Positions 23,623 to 37,348 are shown, counted from the first letter of the stretch. The stretch is 64,000 bases of DNA from Dermatophagoides farinae (GCF_024713945.1 NC_134679.1:6019001-6083000), one strand, 5' to 3'. The notes: generated by a model not told the origin, from the letters alone. Numbers and translations: made by a program.

Positions 23623-26600
23623 TATCGATTCGAAAATGGGAAAAACGAACCAAAAAAAAAAAATCCTATTCAAATCACAATTCTGTTTTGTTGTTGATGA
23701 TGATGATGACGATCAATCGGTAAATTCGGGCGTCATCATCTGGCCCTTTTAATTTATTATTATCATCATTGCCACACCCAATTTGAAATAAAATCAAAAA
23801 AACAAAAACAAAATCAAAACAGCTGTAAATATGAATGAATGAATGAATGAATCATCTTGATTGATTGCATTTTGTGGTTGTTGTTGTTGTTGTTGTAAAA
23901 ATATTTTAATCTTGGTAATTAAATTTTGTTCTTTATTTTCAAACAAACAAACAAAAAAATAAAAAATAAAAAACTCTTTGGAAACAAATGACAATTTCAT
24001 TTCATTTCATTTTAAAATTGCAATATGCAATTAAATGATTGATAAAAAATTTCTTTGTCGTCGTTTTACTTATTTATTTTTTTTGTTAGAAAAAAAGGCA
24101 ATAAAATTCGACTTAAAAATTGGCTAATGATGATGATGTGGTTTTTTTTCTGTTTGAGGAAAAAATTATTTTTTTTATGATCCTAAACACGAGCCTAGTT
24201 TTGGAATCAAAAAAAAAAAAAAAAAAAAAAAAGCAAAAAGAGAGACGTCCTCGTGTCGCGTGTCTGTGTGGTTACAATGTAAAAATTCAGATCAATGAAT
24301 GAATGAATGAATGAATGACAAAGATATGCAAGCAATGAGACGGATGATGAATTAAATTAAATTTAATTACGGGAAAAGATTTTTGTTTTTGTTTTTTTTT
24401 TCTCTTGTTGTTTTCGATGTTGATGTTTTTTTTCAAACAAACCAAAAAAAAACAAGAAAAAAAACTGTCGCCAAGAAGGCAGTCGGTGTTTTTTTTTCAA
24501 ACAAAATAAATTATTGGAAAAGTTTTCAATAAATTCCAGAATCGTTTTTCAATGTAAAGCTGTGCAGTGGCACCACCACCACCACTACCACCACCACCAC
24601 CATCAAGACCATAGTGCTTTTGTGTGATGATAAATGGCAGCAATTTATTCTTGACACTTTTTTTTTTTTTTTTTTGCTAGCTCAAACCAAACTTTGTTTC
24701 GATCGCGTTTCGGTTGATTGAAACGTTTTTTTTTTCTTTTTTGACTTTTAGCTGTAGAAATATTTCTATCATAACCAACAACAACAGTGTAGTGTATTAT
24801 AGAATCAAGAATATCGAGCGAGCAAAAAAAAAGAATGAGTGACATATACAGCATATATCCAACAGAATTGTTATCGAAACGAATCCATTTGTTGTTCATA
24901 TATATTATAATAATGCTATAAATCGACTAGTGAATACCAGAGGAGAAAAAAAAAGTTCATTGATTCTGTGTAGCTGTTTTCTGTATTCTTACACAGTAAT
25001 GATATCCATATGAACTAAAGAAATTGGCAAAATCTAATCGAAACAAAAATTTTTTTTTCGCTTTTTTATAAAGACAAAAAAAATATATCGACTTTTTTAT
25101 TCGGTGTGTGTGTGTGTGTGGCAGAGGTTTATGTTTATGTAAAACACAACAATAACAAACACATTTTCGATTATGTTGACAAGTCTCTTAGGAGATTAGT
25201 GTTTGTATGTGTGTGTGTGTGTGTGTTATGCAATGGAGAAAGAATCTAGAGAGAGAAAAGATTTGAATTTGTTTTTGTCTTTTTGTTTTTTTTTTTTTTT
25301 TTGCATGATTTCCTCAGCAATATTTCGACGAAATTCGATTCAAGTTTTGTTTTTGTTGTCATTTCTCATTTGTTGTTTTTTTTTTGTTTGGCCTGTCTGT
25401 GTTTGTTTGTATTTTTTTCCATTCACTATACAATCTGTCTGTCTTACAGTATAAGAATAATATAGAATTGAGGCGTAGTCATCAGTAGTGAAGAACAGAA
25501 TAAGAAAAACGGAAATTCTGAATGCCAATTTTAGTGTTGTTGTTGGTGTTGTTTTTTTCTCGAGAATTTTTTTGGACATATGTTATGTTCGTTTATATCG
25601 AAATTGAATTTTTCTTTTCTCTTTTTTTTGCATTGTTTTTTTTACAGCGAATATTCATGCTTTTTCTGTCAATTCATTGTTTTTTTTTATTCACAAAAAA
25701 AATTCGGGCAAGAAAAAAAAAGTTGCGGAAATGAACGAACGAAACAAAAATGGAATTAGCATCTTGCAATCTTTTTTTTCTAGCTGCGAAAAAAAATACC
25801 AATTCATCATCATCATGATCTTCTGTGAATTTCAAATGAGATAGAAGAAAATTATTTCCAGAAGCCCATCATCAAGCAAGAAGGAAAAAAATCTCATTTG
25901 AAGAAAAAAAAAAAAAAAATCTGATAATCGGTTATATAACATGATCTTTTTTTTGTATGGTATCATTATTATCTTGAAAATTCAATTCATTCATTCATTC
26001 AATGTGTGTGGTATTTTTCAGCCATTTTTGTTGTTGTTGTTCGATTACATTAAGATTTTTTTTTTTTTTGTTCATAATCAAAACACTTAATAATGATGAT
26101 GATGATGGTCAAATGTGTAATTGGCGTTTGTGATGATGATGCTAAAAGTTGCACACACACACACACACATTATGAATCCATCAATAATTATAGTGGAAAA
26201 AAAAGATGTTGAATAAGCCAAAAAAAAAACAATAATCAGGTCACTGGTCATTTTTTTTTAATTTTTATTGTGAAAATCAATTATGATTTTTTTTTCTCAT
26301 GAAAGAATTCAATCAATCAGCTGCTTCTGTTGCTGTTATTTATGATTTTTGCCAATCCTTTTTTTTTGTTGTTGGATAATTTTTCAAATGATTCAGATAC
26401 ATTTGATGAGAACATAATGAATTCAATTATCTCATCATCGGTTTGATTTTTGTTTTTTTTTTGTTTCTCATTTTATCCTTTACTACGTGCGTATGTATAT
26501 GATGTAGTTGATGAAACACAAACCAGTGTTTAGTCAGCAGAAAAATGGTGTTCCAAAAGGGGAGAACAGACAATGTCACCACCACCACCATTTTTTTTTG

Positions 26601-27000
26601 TCTAAATATAGTGACACCATTATCATCATCATCATCATGATATAAACATTAATATAAAATCTGTCTATGCATTCATTAGCTTTTTTAGTAGTTTTGGCTA
26701 GATATGATGAGCGATAATGATCACAAGGTAATGATGATGATGATCATATGATATGAACAAGAAAAAAAAATATTCATTTATTCAAATATATTCACTCGGA
26801 AAAGAAACAAAAACAAAAACAACAGATAAAAAACCGTTAGGTTGTGGACATCATCAACAACAACAACAACAAAAACCACCGTCACCACCACACAATGATA
26901 TCACAATGTCGATGAATGACATTTAGATTTCGTTTCTGGGTTAGATTATAATCATCATCATCATTATTATGAACATGTTCTATAATTGCATATTATAATT
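23001..27000. other. Intergenic desert, segment 1
   Basis: No gene recognised. It holds GAT/ATC and GTT tracts near 23190-23256 that fold back on each other, a (GA)n cluster at about 23587-23620, an A24 run at 24209-24232, a (CCA)n tract near 24571-24603, TG runs near 25103-25120 and 25207-25226, an (AC)n run near 26153-26168 and a (CCA)n near 26577-26590. Open frames of 60-85 codons here are built from these repeats. Confidence 0.6.
24209..24232 (+). repeat. A24 homopolymer
   Basis: Twenty-four consecutive A residues, the longest homopolymer I noted in the window. Confidence 0.95.
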
Positions 27001-30000
27001 CATTTTATTTTTTTTTTCTGTTTTGAAATCGATTCCTGTAGTTTCAATCTCTCTCTCTGTGTGTGTGTGTGTGTGTGTGCATTTGACAATCAAACTTCGT
27101 CACCAAGAATTAGGGAAATTCTCACCACCAGGAATTTTCTTTTTCGTTTTTCATATATATCCATATATTTCAGAATCCAAAAGGCGTATCATATCGTTCA
27201 TCATAACCAAAAAAAAAAAATTTTCTACCATAAAGCAGAATTAATGAATTCCGGGATAACAGAATTGTAACAGAAAAGAGAAAAAAACATAATAATTAAT
27301 GTCATTAAAGAGAGAGAGAAAGAAAGAGAGGAAATATGAATGAGAGATGGATTCTGATAAATTCTCTTTTTATTTTGTTGTTGGGAAATGATAATTATTT
27401 TTATTTCTGTCTACTTTTCCCGTACATAACTGTTTCTGGAACTATGAAAGTTATGGAATGTTTTTTCTCTTATCTTGTTCACTCATATTCATGATTTTTT
27501 TTTATTATTTCATGTAGCAATTCAAAATTAGTGATAATTTTCGATGATAACATAACGTTTTGGGATGAAAAAAACAAAAATCAAATTTCCCACACACATA
27601 CATATGCATACACGAATAAATTCAGTGTTTGTGTGTGTGTGTGTAATGAGTGATAGTTGGTTAATAATAACAATAATAATCAAAACCAGTATTCCATATG
27701 GAACGTGTTGAACGTGCTAGATTGTCTACTGCTTTGATTGTTAAAAAATGTGAAATACCGATGAAATGCCAATGATGATGACAATAGGTGCAGACAAAAC
27801 AAAAAAATATGAGAAGGCAAAACCATCATCATCATCATCATCATTGCGTGACCATTGCACATACACAGAATTGATTATCGGATTCATGTTTTTTAATATG
27901 ATTATAGCTCATGATAATATTAATTTCAATTCTCAAAGCTATTTTACATAATGATTGTACTGGTTCCAAGATAAATCTGAGCCAAACAAAAAAAAAATGT
28001 TGACAACAAATCTGTTGTGTTGAATTTTTGTTTTTTTTTCGAGATATTCTGAGAAATGATTTGATTTTCATTAAAACAACAAACGAGAGATGTTATTTGG
28101 AGTGAAAAATTTTCCCCAAAATATACGGGTGGTCCACCATTTTTTTTACACACAAGATTTGTGACACATTTTGATCGAGTTTTTTTTACTCAATTGAAAT
28201 ATGTGCTAATTATCTATCTATCTATACGTTTTTTTTTGCCAATAACAATGCTTCAATGTATCCAATTCATTCATTCATTCATTTAGTCAGCCAGTGAATA
28301 TATGATATTCATTCATACAAAATGCCAAAAAAAAACGACAAAAATACCTTAACAGTTGTGAACCTAGAAAAAAAACAACAACAACAACCAGATGACAATT
28401 GTTTTTGTTTTCACATTTTTTTTTTATTTTTTTTTTGTATGTGATCAATATTTTTAAAGATAAAATCTATTTTTCCATTCTCGATATGTTAGCTATAGTG
28501 TTAAGTGAAGGGGAGGCTTGATTTTGATGTTTTGACTTTGACTATTTATTTTGGTTTTGTTTTGTTTTGATAGTTTGCTCCATTCATTCATTCATTTCAT
28601 TCATTCATCTCATTTGTTATCAATACCTGTCCATCTCGAAATATGTGTGTGCATTTTTTTTTTTTTTTTTTTTTTGAATGTCGAAACAAAACAAAACAAA
28701 AATGTCACATCCATCACAATCACATACTGTGTGTGCGTGAGAGAGAAAGAGAGAGATGAAGAGAAGTGAACAACAACCACAACAAAAACAACAAAAAAAA
28801 ACCTACCAATTGTAAGGTAATTTTTGTCATTTATTTTTCAATCATTTTTATGATAATTTATGACAACTCAGTAGCTTAACACACACACACACACACACAC
28901 ACGCAATGACAAACTATCTATAAATAAGTGACAATGATAGTCGATATTTATCCATGATGTGTTTGTGTATGACAAGTTGAATTAAATTCACCACTCCTGT
29001 TTAGTAATGTTATTACTGTCTCCAACCCCACACACACACACATACACAATTCTATCTCTTCTCTCTCTCTCTCTCTGTTGGAATTCAAAAAAAAAAATTG
29101 TCACATGAAATTGCTTATCTCAACTTGTGGTTGTTGTTGTTGATTCATTCATTCATTCATTTCCTGTACAATTTGTTGTTAGTATTGATTTTCAATGTCA
29201 TTTCACATACAAATCAAATATATCTGTCTAATCAATATGATTGAAAAAAAATATTGTTGTTATTGCCTGTTTGTCGTGTGATGGCAATACAAATTATTTA
29301 ACGATGATGATTTTCGACAGATGTTTTAATGGAATGAATTTGTTTTTTTTTTTTTTTTTTTTTTGCTGATCAATTCACGAAATTAAATTAACTTGTCAAT
29401 TATTCAATCGATTCGATACAAATTCAAATTCAATGGTGAAAATCCTGAAAAAAAATTTTGGCGAAAAAAATATATGAAAAATTTAGCGCAAATCAACAAC
29501 ATCTTCATTATCACACATCACTATATTACTATATAGTGAATGAATGAATTTAGCCAAAGACGAAAAAAAAGACAGATGAAATTTTTATGTTTCTTTCTAT
29601 TGAAAATAGACAAAAAAATTAATTGACTTTTTTTTCAGTCTACTGTAAATTTTTTTTTTATTTATTGAAAACTATAACTAATTTGCTTCGATTGATTTGT
29701 CTGTTTTTTTATTTATTTATTTATTTAAAAAATTTGAATGCAAGTCATTCATTCATTCATTTAATGATGGCAGATGGTGGTCATCCTCATCATCATCATC
29801 ATCGTCGTCGTTTATTGACCATCACAAGCAGAGAGAAAGAAAGAGAGAGATCAGTGTGTGTTTATATTTTTTTTCTGGTATTTCAAAACCAGATCGATCA
29901 TCATCATCATCATTGATTTATTATTGTCTCCATTTTCTCTCTTTGATCAAATCAATGAACTCCACACACACACACACACACACACACAAAGACAGAGGTT
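27001..30000. other. Intergenic desert, segment 2
   Basis: No gene recognised. It contains TG runs near 27059-27079 and 27628-27645, a unique block at 27685-27780 (see findings), an AC run near 28881-28901, a T22 run at about 29343-29364 and an AC run near 29966-29988. CATT/ATTC tetranucleotide repeats recur near 28266, 28576 and 29146. Confidence 0.6.
27685..27780. promoter_or_regulatory. Non-repetitive island with palindromic E-box and two ACGTG sites
   Basis: TTCCATATGGAA at 27692-27703 is a perfect 12-bp palindrome containing the E-box CATATG. GAACGTG occurs twice, at 27701-27707 and 27710-27716. A 25-codon frame from the ATG at 27698 to TGA at 27773-27775 also crosses it, so a tiny exon is an alternative. 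Regulatory function is inferred from motif content only. Confidence 0.25.
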
Positions 30001-30889
30001 AAGATTCTATCGATATCATGAAGACACACACACACACCTTGTAGCCAGGAATTAGTTACAAATTATTCTATTCTTTTTTAAACATTTTGTTCCGCATTTA
30101 ACCTCCCACGATAAAACGAAAAAATAAAGAAAATATTAAGAACGCACACAGCGGATCACCATTCAGAACACCTTTCATCTTGTTCATCAATCAACATCGG
30201 TATATAAGAACAAACGTTGAATGAATTGAAGATAAATGTGAAAAAAAGAGACATGTCTTTTATTTTCTCGGACATTACACATCAACAGAAAAAAACAACA
30301 ACAACAACAAAATCAACAACGACAGGTTCACAAATCATTCAATTCAACTGACCAAACAACAACAACAACAACAGCAGCAGAAATAAAAAAAAACTAAATT
30401 TTGATTTATTAGGCGAAACATGAAAAGAAAATTCTTTTCCAAAGATTTTTTTTCAGCAATTTGGGGAGGGTATCTTTTTATTGAACCTGTTGTTGTTCTC
30501 AGGTAGGAAGAGAGAGAGAGAGAGAGAGAGAGAATCATCATCATAATGATGATGATCAAGATGAACGAAATAAAGTTTGCGTGATTAACCTGTTGTTGTT
30601 GTTAAATCCCTGGAAAACACAATAATCTACCTTTTGCTAAATATACACACGCAATATGTTTTGACACATATGAATGAATGATCAATTTCAAACTTACCAG
30701 TAAAGATGATGATAATGATTTTGATGGCTCAAAAGTATCGATTTACACCTTTTTCTGTTTATTACACACACATACAGTGTATGTGTGTGGCCAATACGGT
30801 TATTTTTTTTATTGTTGATCCTAAAAAAAGGCAAGGTCAATCTTGTTTTGCAGAAAAAAAAATTTAGATTGATCACATTGCCATTGATT

Positions 30890-31200
30890 TATATTCTACA
30901 ATTGAATTATCATTTTTAAATCTGATTAAAATTTTAAAACTACTCATCTACTCAGTCGATTTGATAATCATCTACCATCCAATGCATGGATTGAGATTTC
31001 AGATTCAAAATTAAATTGTTGGTATCATTTTCATTTTTTTGTCTACAAATGACCATACGGTTCATTGAATTTGAATTTCAATTCGATTGAAATTGAATGA
31101 TTCAAAATGATTAGAAAATTCTACTATTTGATGTAATTGGCCACCCAGATGGATTGATTGATTTTGCATTCAATCCGAAAAAAATTGAATTACCTTGATC
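30890..31200. promoter_or_regulatory. Candidate enhancer block with homeodomain-type sites
   Basis: About 310 bp almost free of microsatellites. It contains a 9-bp-arm inverted repeat at 31074-31094 (AATTTCAAT, TCG spacer, ATTGAAATT), the PBC/Hox-like motif TGATTGAT at 31155-31162 overlapping an octamer-like TTTTGCAT (31162-31169), and an E-box CAGATG. Enhancer function is inferred. Confidence 0.25.
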
Positions 31201-31576
31201 GTGATCATCATTATTATGACAAAATTGATGATAAAAAGGTGGTTTCTGGTTGAATTAATCTAATTTTGATCTGTTCACACACACACACACAAAGACACAG
31301 AAATTTTTCCAATCAAAATTTTTCTTCGTGTGTGATCAATATCCAAATGGGATATAATTTCAATAGAAAAAAAAATTCTAGCTCAATGGGCGTCCATAAA
31401 TCTCAGCATATGTGTGTGTGTGTGTGTGCGGTCATTTAGATGTATCCAGTTACCAGAAGATCCATCCATGCAATCAAAGAATCAAATTACAAAAATTGAT
31501 TCTTAACGGAAACTAAACATAATTTTGACCTAATAAAATAAAATAAACGCTCAATAATAATAAACGCTCTCAATCA

Positions 31577-31616
31577 TCAATCAGACGACGATTGACCACC
31601 ACCACCGCCACCACCT
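31577..31616 (-). other. Weak candidate terminal exon (Gly-rich, ends QSSSD)
   Basis: On the minus strand a good acceptor (CTTTTTCACTCCAG) is followed by one base, seven Gly codons, QSSSD and TGA. The Gly run is a (GGT)n repeat, so chance is possible. No upstream exon could be joined with confidence. Confidence 0.12.
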
Positions 31617-32831
31617 CTGGAGTGAAAAAGGTAAAAGGTCAATAATACCTGGTCAAGGTAAAGCTGGTTGGTTATTGTTTCAGGAACACACACACATACA
31701 TTCCAGAGAAAAAGAAAAGAATGAAAAAAAATCTCATAAAACCAATCGTACACACACAAAAAAAAAGAAAGAAAATTTGTCAACTTCAATAAGAAACGAA
31801 TGAACGAAAAAAGTTTCAAAATTTTTTTTCAATACAATATGACAATGAACAAAAAAAAGTCAATTAATTTAGTCAGTGTTTTTCTTCCACCTCCTGTGTG
31901 TGTGTGAAAAGCTTTAAATTTAATTTAAACGATTATAATGATTTCTCGTTATAGATTCCCGTTATTATCATTTTACACAAATGACATTTTATAGAAAATT
32001 GGAGAGAAAAAAGTTTTCCATTGTGTGTGTGTGTGTGCGAAAACATAAAACGTTTCACGCCTTCTCAAATGTCAAAATATGTATGAACTAAATAACAATT
32101 GGAAAAAAATTGAAAGAGCAAAAAAAACACTCTTGTCATTCAAGATTCAATCAAGATGTTATCGCATGATAACTATTGTGGTCCAAAAAAATAGAAATGG
32201 AGAGAAAAATGAACTACCTACCTACCTACTGGCCTAGGTAACATAATCTTACATCGAAATAGAAAAAAAACGACCTGACAAAGGTCAAAATTTGAGTCTG
32301 TGAGTGTGTGTGTATGTGTGTATGTGTATGTGTATCATGTGAAAATAACTGGTCCCTATCCCCTACTAATTTTTTTTATCGACCAAAATGTGGCAGCTAT
32401 AATAATTTTTCGCTGTAGCAATTTCATAATTCATCGATTTGACTTTTTTGTTGTTTCTACTGCTGCTGCTGATCAATAAACAAAGATAAAGTTTTTCTTT
32501 CTTTTGTTATTGTGGTTGTTGACTTGTTATTGTTCCAAAAAAATTTTTTTTTTTCAAACCATCATCATCATAAACCAGAAAATTATTTGACGATCAAAAA
32601 ATGAATAAGAAAATAGAACTCGGATCCAATGACGACGACGACGACGGCTAGGACCCAAGTGCTTGAAGTTTTTTTTATTATTGTCTCGACATAATTGTTT
32701 TATTTTTTTTCATTCAAATCAAATGTGTGTGGGTCCATACACTGTGTTGGTATTCAATATTAAAATCATGAATGGTGTGTCGCGTGTTTAGATATTCATT
32801 CCTAAAAAAAACACCCTGCCCCACCACTCAC

Positions 32832-32923
32832 CGAACGTTCACCACCAACACTTATTTCAGGATCAATAAAACCATTTTGACCACAAAAGTCAATAACAAT
32901 AGAGAGGATTGGCCCCTTAAAGT
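32832..32923 (-). other. Candidate internal exon, unassigned
   Basis: A minus-strand segment bounded by ATGTAG and a perfect GTGAGT donor is open for 30 codons (FKGPILSIVIDFCGQNGF..., ending ISVGGERS). Codons follow the pattern of the real genes. The acceptor lacks a pyrimidine tract, and the plus strand is open too, so neither strand is certain. I recognise no family. Confidence 0.2.
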
Positions 32924-32969
32924 CTACATTGATCAATTGTTTTTTTTTGTTTTGTTTTGTTTGTACTAG

Positions 32970-33021
32970 AGAGAGGTCATCACCATGTGCCACACACAAA
33001 CACTTCTATCAAAGGTGAAAG
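32970..33021 (+). other. Candidate short exon on the plus strand
   Basis: A pyrimidine-rich acceptor (TTGTTTGTACTAG) and a GTAAGA donor bound 52 nt. An in-frame ATG gives MCHTQTLLSKVKG. It is small and possibly coincidental. Confidence 0.12.
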
Positions 33022-36000
33022 GTAAGAAAAAAAAATATTATGAAATTTTTTGACTGACTAACTAACTTGTTTGTGTGTCTAGATTGACTTTATTGAGTGT
33101 CATTATTATACAGTCAACAGGAAACAAACAAAAAAAAACAGAAAACAAACGGCAGCAGCAAACAATAGTAGAAAAAAAAATTAGACAATGAATTTGATGG
33201 TGAAATTGAAATTAAAAGTTTCAATTTTATTAAGAGTAATAAATAAATTGGTAAAAAAAACAAACACACACACACACACAAATATCAATCGATTTTATAG
33301 CATTTTATAGAGGTGTTTTATTCATATATGAAACTATCTCGTTTTTGTTTAGTTTTTATAAACGTTCAAACTTTGGAAATTTTTTTTTCAACCACAACAA
33401 CATTGATGGTAAAAATATCTCAATGTTTTTTTTCTGCCCCAAATATTAAAATATCCGATTTGCACGGGCTGATTATGGACACAATTGATCTTTTGTTTAT
33501 TTCGAATTGTTTTTCTGACCTTGATACATTTTTATTTTCAACATCATCATCAAATAAAGTAAAAAGCAAACAATTTTGATGATTTGGCAATGGTAGTGAT
33601 GATAATTAATGCCATATAAATAGAGAGACCAAAAAAAGAAAAAAAAACAGAGATGTTATTCATAAGACAGAGAGATAAATATCGAAAAAAGAATGAAAGA
33701 AAAAAAAATTTCATTGAGTCTAGACTGATTTTTTTTGTTGTTGTTGATAATGATCATGATCATGATCCGGTCGTGTGCCATCACCATATAGCCTGGCGAC
33801 AGTTTTGATCATCACTGATGATGACGATAATGTGATTTTTGAAAACGTTGTCGCCATTATCATCATCACATGATGTTGTTGATGGTCAATGGTTTGTTTT
33901 AGTTGTTGACTTTTTTCGGTTGTTGAAAATCATTGTGTGTGTGCAATGTCTCATCATGATAAACATCATTTATTTGATAAATCTAACAAAAACAAGTATT
34001 CGAAAGGATTTTCTTGTGTGTCTTTGGTACACAAACACACACACAAATACACAGAGACAGACAGATATACATCATCATCGTTTTATTATTGTATTCAGGA
34101 ATTTTTTTTTTGTTTTGTATCCATCCGAGAGAAAATGAAAAAAAAATATGGAATAAAAAAAACAAAAGAAATTTTGATAATGACCTCTTTATTATTGAGA
34201 AACAAAATTTGGAAAAAAAATTGGGCTGAGATTTTGACGATGATGATCATCATTTTTTGTCATTTTGTTTTTATTGGCCCAGATATTCGACCAAAAAAAC
34301 GACATGATTATCAAAAATTGAAAATTTGAAACAAGAAATACGAAAAAAAAATTTTTGTGACAATGTGGATTTTGGTTTAGTTGTTTTTTTGTTGTCTTTG
34401 AAATTGGCCATTAGTTGTTATTGTTTTTCATTATTTTTTTTTTGTCAGGTTTTCTCGGTGTGTGTGTGATCCGCTGCTTACCATCATTCACTGATTATTT
34501 GTCAGTCACAAACCAATCAGTTTGACTGCTGTGAAACAGGATTTTTTTTTTGTTATTTTATTTTGAAACAATGATGGAACTTTCTCCGGTTATTCAGAGT
34601 TTAACAATGTACAACCAAATAAAAAAAAACTAGAGATTAACTTGTATAGCTCGTATGAGTGTGTGTGTGAACAACACATGTGGAACATGTCACACACGCA
34701 CAAAATTTTTTTTTTTTCACTGAATCCTAGTGACAATCAACCGCACCACCCCCCTCTCTTTAGGAACAAATCAAATTTTTTTTTATTACATGAAAAAAAA
34801 CTAGAACCCAATTATATTCAAAAAAGAGATGATTGAAATTGAAATTTGAAATTTTCAATGTTTTTTCTTGTTAGCCACTGATTAATGTTACCATGTCATC
34901 ATCATCATCATAATCATCATAATCATGGAATAGATTGAAAAATGTCACATTTTTTTTAATCCCTAATTATGTCAATTTTTTTTCATTTGAAATTAGTCAG
35001 CCAATTAATCATAAAATAAAAAATTAGAGTAAAAATTGTCAATTTGTTTCTATACCTGAGTAATGATTGGCTTAATTCAAGGTAATTTATGATGTGTGTG
35101 TGTGTGTGTGTGCGCATCATTCAATAGAGGTCATCGCAATGAACAATTGAAATTGGTGGCTTATTGTGTATGTGCAGCTGACTGTAAATATCGTCGAATA
35201 TACATACAAAAGTATTATGAATTTTATTATTTTTTTTTTGGTAAAATTGATGATAAAATCAAGATAATGGATGATGATTCAATCTAAATTCGGTTACAAT
35301 CTTTTAATCTATAGAAAATCTATTTGTCCGAAAAGCAAGCAAGCAAGCAAAAAAAAAAATCAAACGTATAAAAAAAAAGATTCTAAAAACATAAGATTCT
35401 CGAACATTTGATTTGTGATAACTTTTTTTTCAAAACTCATCATCATTATATTGGTCATTTGATTTTAGTCTCTGCTATTCTATTCTAGTTTTTCTCGTAA
35501 ACGATTTAGAAAAGTACGATTGAAAAATTGACCAGATTTACTTTGTCCAATTCAGTTATTTTGGACAATTTTTTTCGCATTTTATTATTCACTTACATAT
35601 ATCACATGTCAAATGAGTCGAGAGAGAGAGAAACCTGTGCTCAAAACAAAAAAAAAGGAGAAAAACTGAACGAAAATTTCAACTTATTCGTGGGGATTTT
35701 TTTTCAACTAAAATCCACACATACATATAGTATAGGGTCAAATAATCGTGGACAATGGCTAGATCAGCAAAATTCTTGTTGCTACTCGCTCTCTCTCCAA
35801 TAATAGATATTTATTTATAAATGACGATTCCACACACACACACAGAATTTTCAAATTCTGTTTTTTTTTGAAAATAGTCGGAAAAAATTGTCATTTATTC
35901 CTCTTTCATTCACTTACTCACTCACTCACTCTATTGCAATCATATATTCTCAACTTCGTTACAATTTTCTACTCCATTAATCTGTTCACGAAAAAAAATC

Positions 36001-37305
36001 CTTGTTATTTTTCTACGACAAAATATCACAAAACAACAACAACAACCATAATGATAATAATGACGAAAATCTAAAAAAAGGGAAAACTAAAATGGGCAAT
36101 TCATTGATAGAACTATCATGATGATGATGATGATGATGATAACTTTTCTCGGGATTTTTAGCCATTACATTTTCAATGAAAATCAAAATCAACAAAACAA
36201 CAACAACAACAACAACAAGATAATCAACAAGGCAAACAAAAGTCCAACTTTTTTTTTCGTTGAAATAACTATATCAACAAAACAAAAAGCGAAAAAATAC
36301 AATTAGATTTAATAGCCACAGATATACACACACACACATTCATAAATATAAACGATCATCATCATCATCAAAAAAAAAATCGTAGATACGAGATTGTTCC
36401 AACAGCTAATTTTCCGTTTTTTTTTTTTGGAACTTTGAGCAAGAGATAAAAAATATAGACCAGAACATACTATTGATGATGATGTTGGTAGTAGTAGTAG
36501 TAGTAGTAGTGGTTGTGGAGTTTGGGTAATAATCATCATCATCATCATTTATTTTGTTTTTGTTTCGGGTTCTGGCAAATATCTTGATGATGATTGTGAT
36601 TAAATTAGTCTAAACAAAAAAATCTCATTCTTTTTCCGTCTCGAATTAAGAAAATTTTTTTTTTTTTTGTTTCTCGGTTAAAGAAACAAAAACGGGTGTG
36701 TAATGACTAAAAAAACAAAACAAAACAAAACAAAATGAAGCAAATCAAATGTGGTTGACCTTTTTTTTCGGTTGTTCTTGATGAAAAAAAAGGTTAATGG
36801 TACCATATAATCCGATTATCAGAGTTGAAATTGAAGATTCATTCCAGTCAAAGTCATTTACGGTGGTCATCGTCATATTCGTTTCAATTATGAATTGAAA
36901 GTTTATTTTGTTATCATTGTCGAATAAATAGCTCATTTAATGATGGAATTTTGGAACATTTTGGTTATTGTTTTCGTTGTCCAATTTTCAATTCACCAAG
37001 AAATAACAAAAAAAAAAATAACTGGTCGGTTATAATCATGTTTTTTCTATTTGAATTCATTCAAATAATTAGCATTGTGAATAATTCATACCAAATGGGA
37101 ATTATACGAAATTACATAACACACGGAATCACACACACACACAAACACAGATCTAGCAAAGAGAAAATCGTATCAATTAGTGACCAAAATGAAATTGTTG
37201 GTGTTTGTTATTGTTTTTTTTCTTTTCTCCTCGTCACATTCAACAACATTAAAGTTATTTAGACGGATTTTTGTCATTATCGTGTTCAATGTGTGCACGG
37301 TAATA

Positions 37306-37313
37306 ATAACAAT

Positions 37314-37348
<35 letters not shown>

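Larger units (their letters stand above)
30001..33100. other. Intergenic desert, segment 3, with several unique islands
   Basis: Richer in non-repetitive sequence than its neighbours. It includes an AGGTGTT T-box half-site and TATATAAG near 30167-30208, a (GA)n tract near 30510-30532, a unique block at 30890-31200, a candidate terminal exon at 31577-31616, a (GAC)n tract near 32630-32647 and an exon-like block at 32832-33021. None was assigned to a known gene. Confidence 0.5.

Noticed and set aside
33839-34329. Plus-strand frames of 99-130 codons
   Set aside because: They contain Thr-His runs from (AC)n, poly-Phe from T runs and mutually overlapping alternatives; no domain is recognisable.
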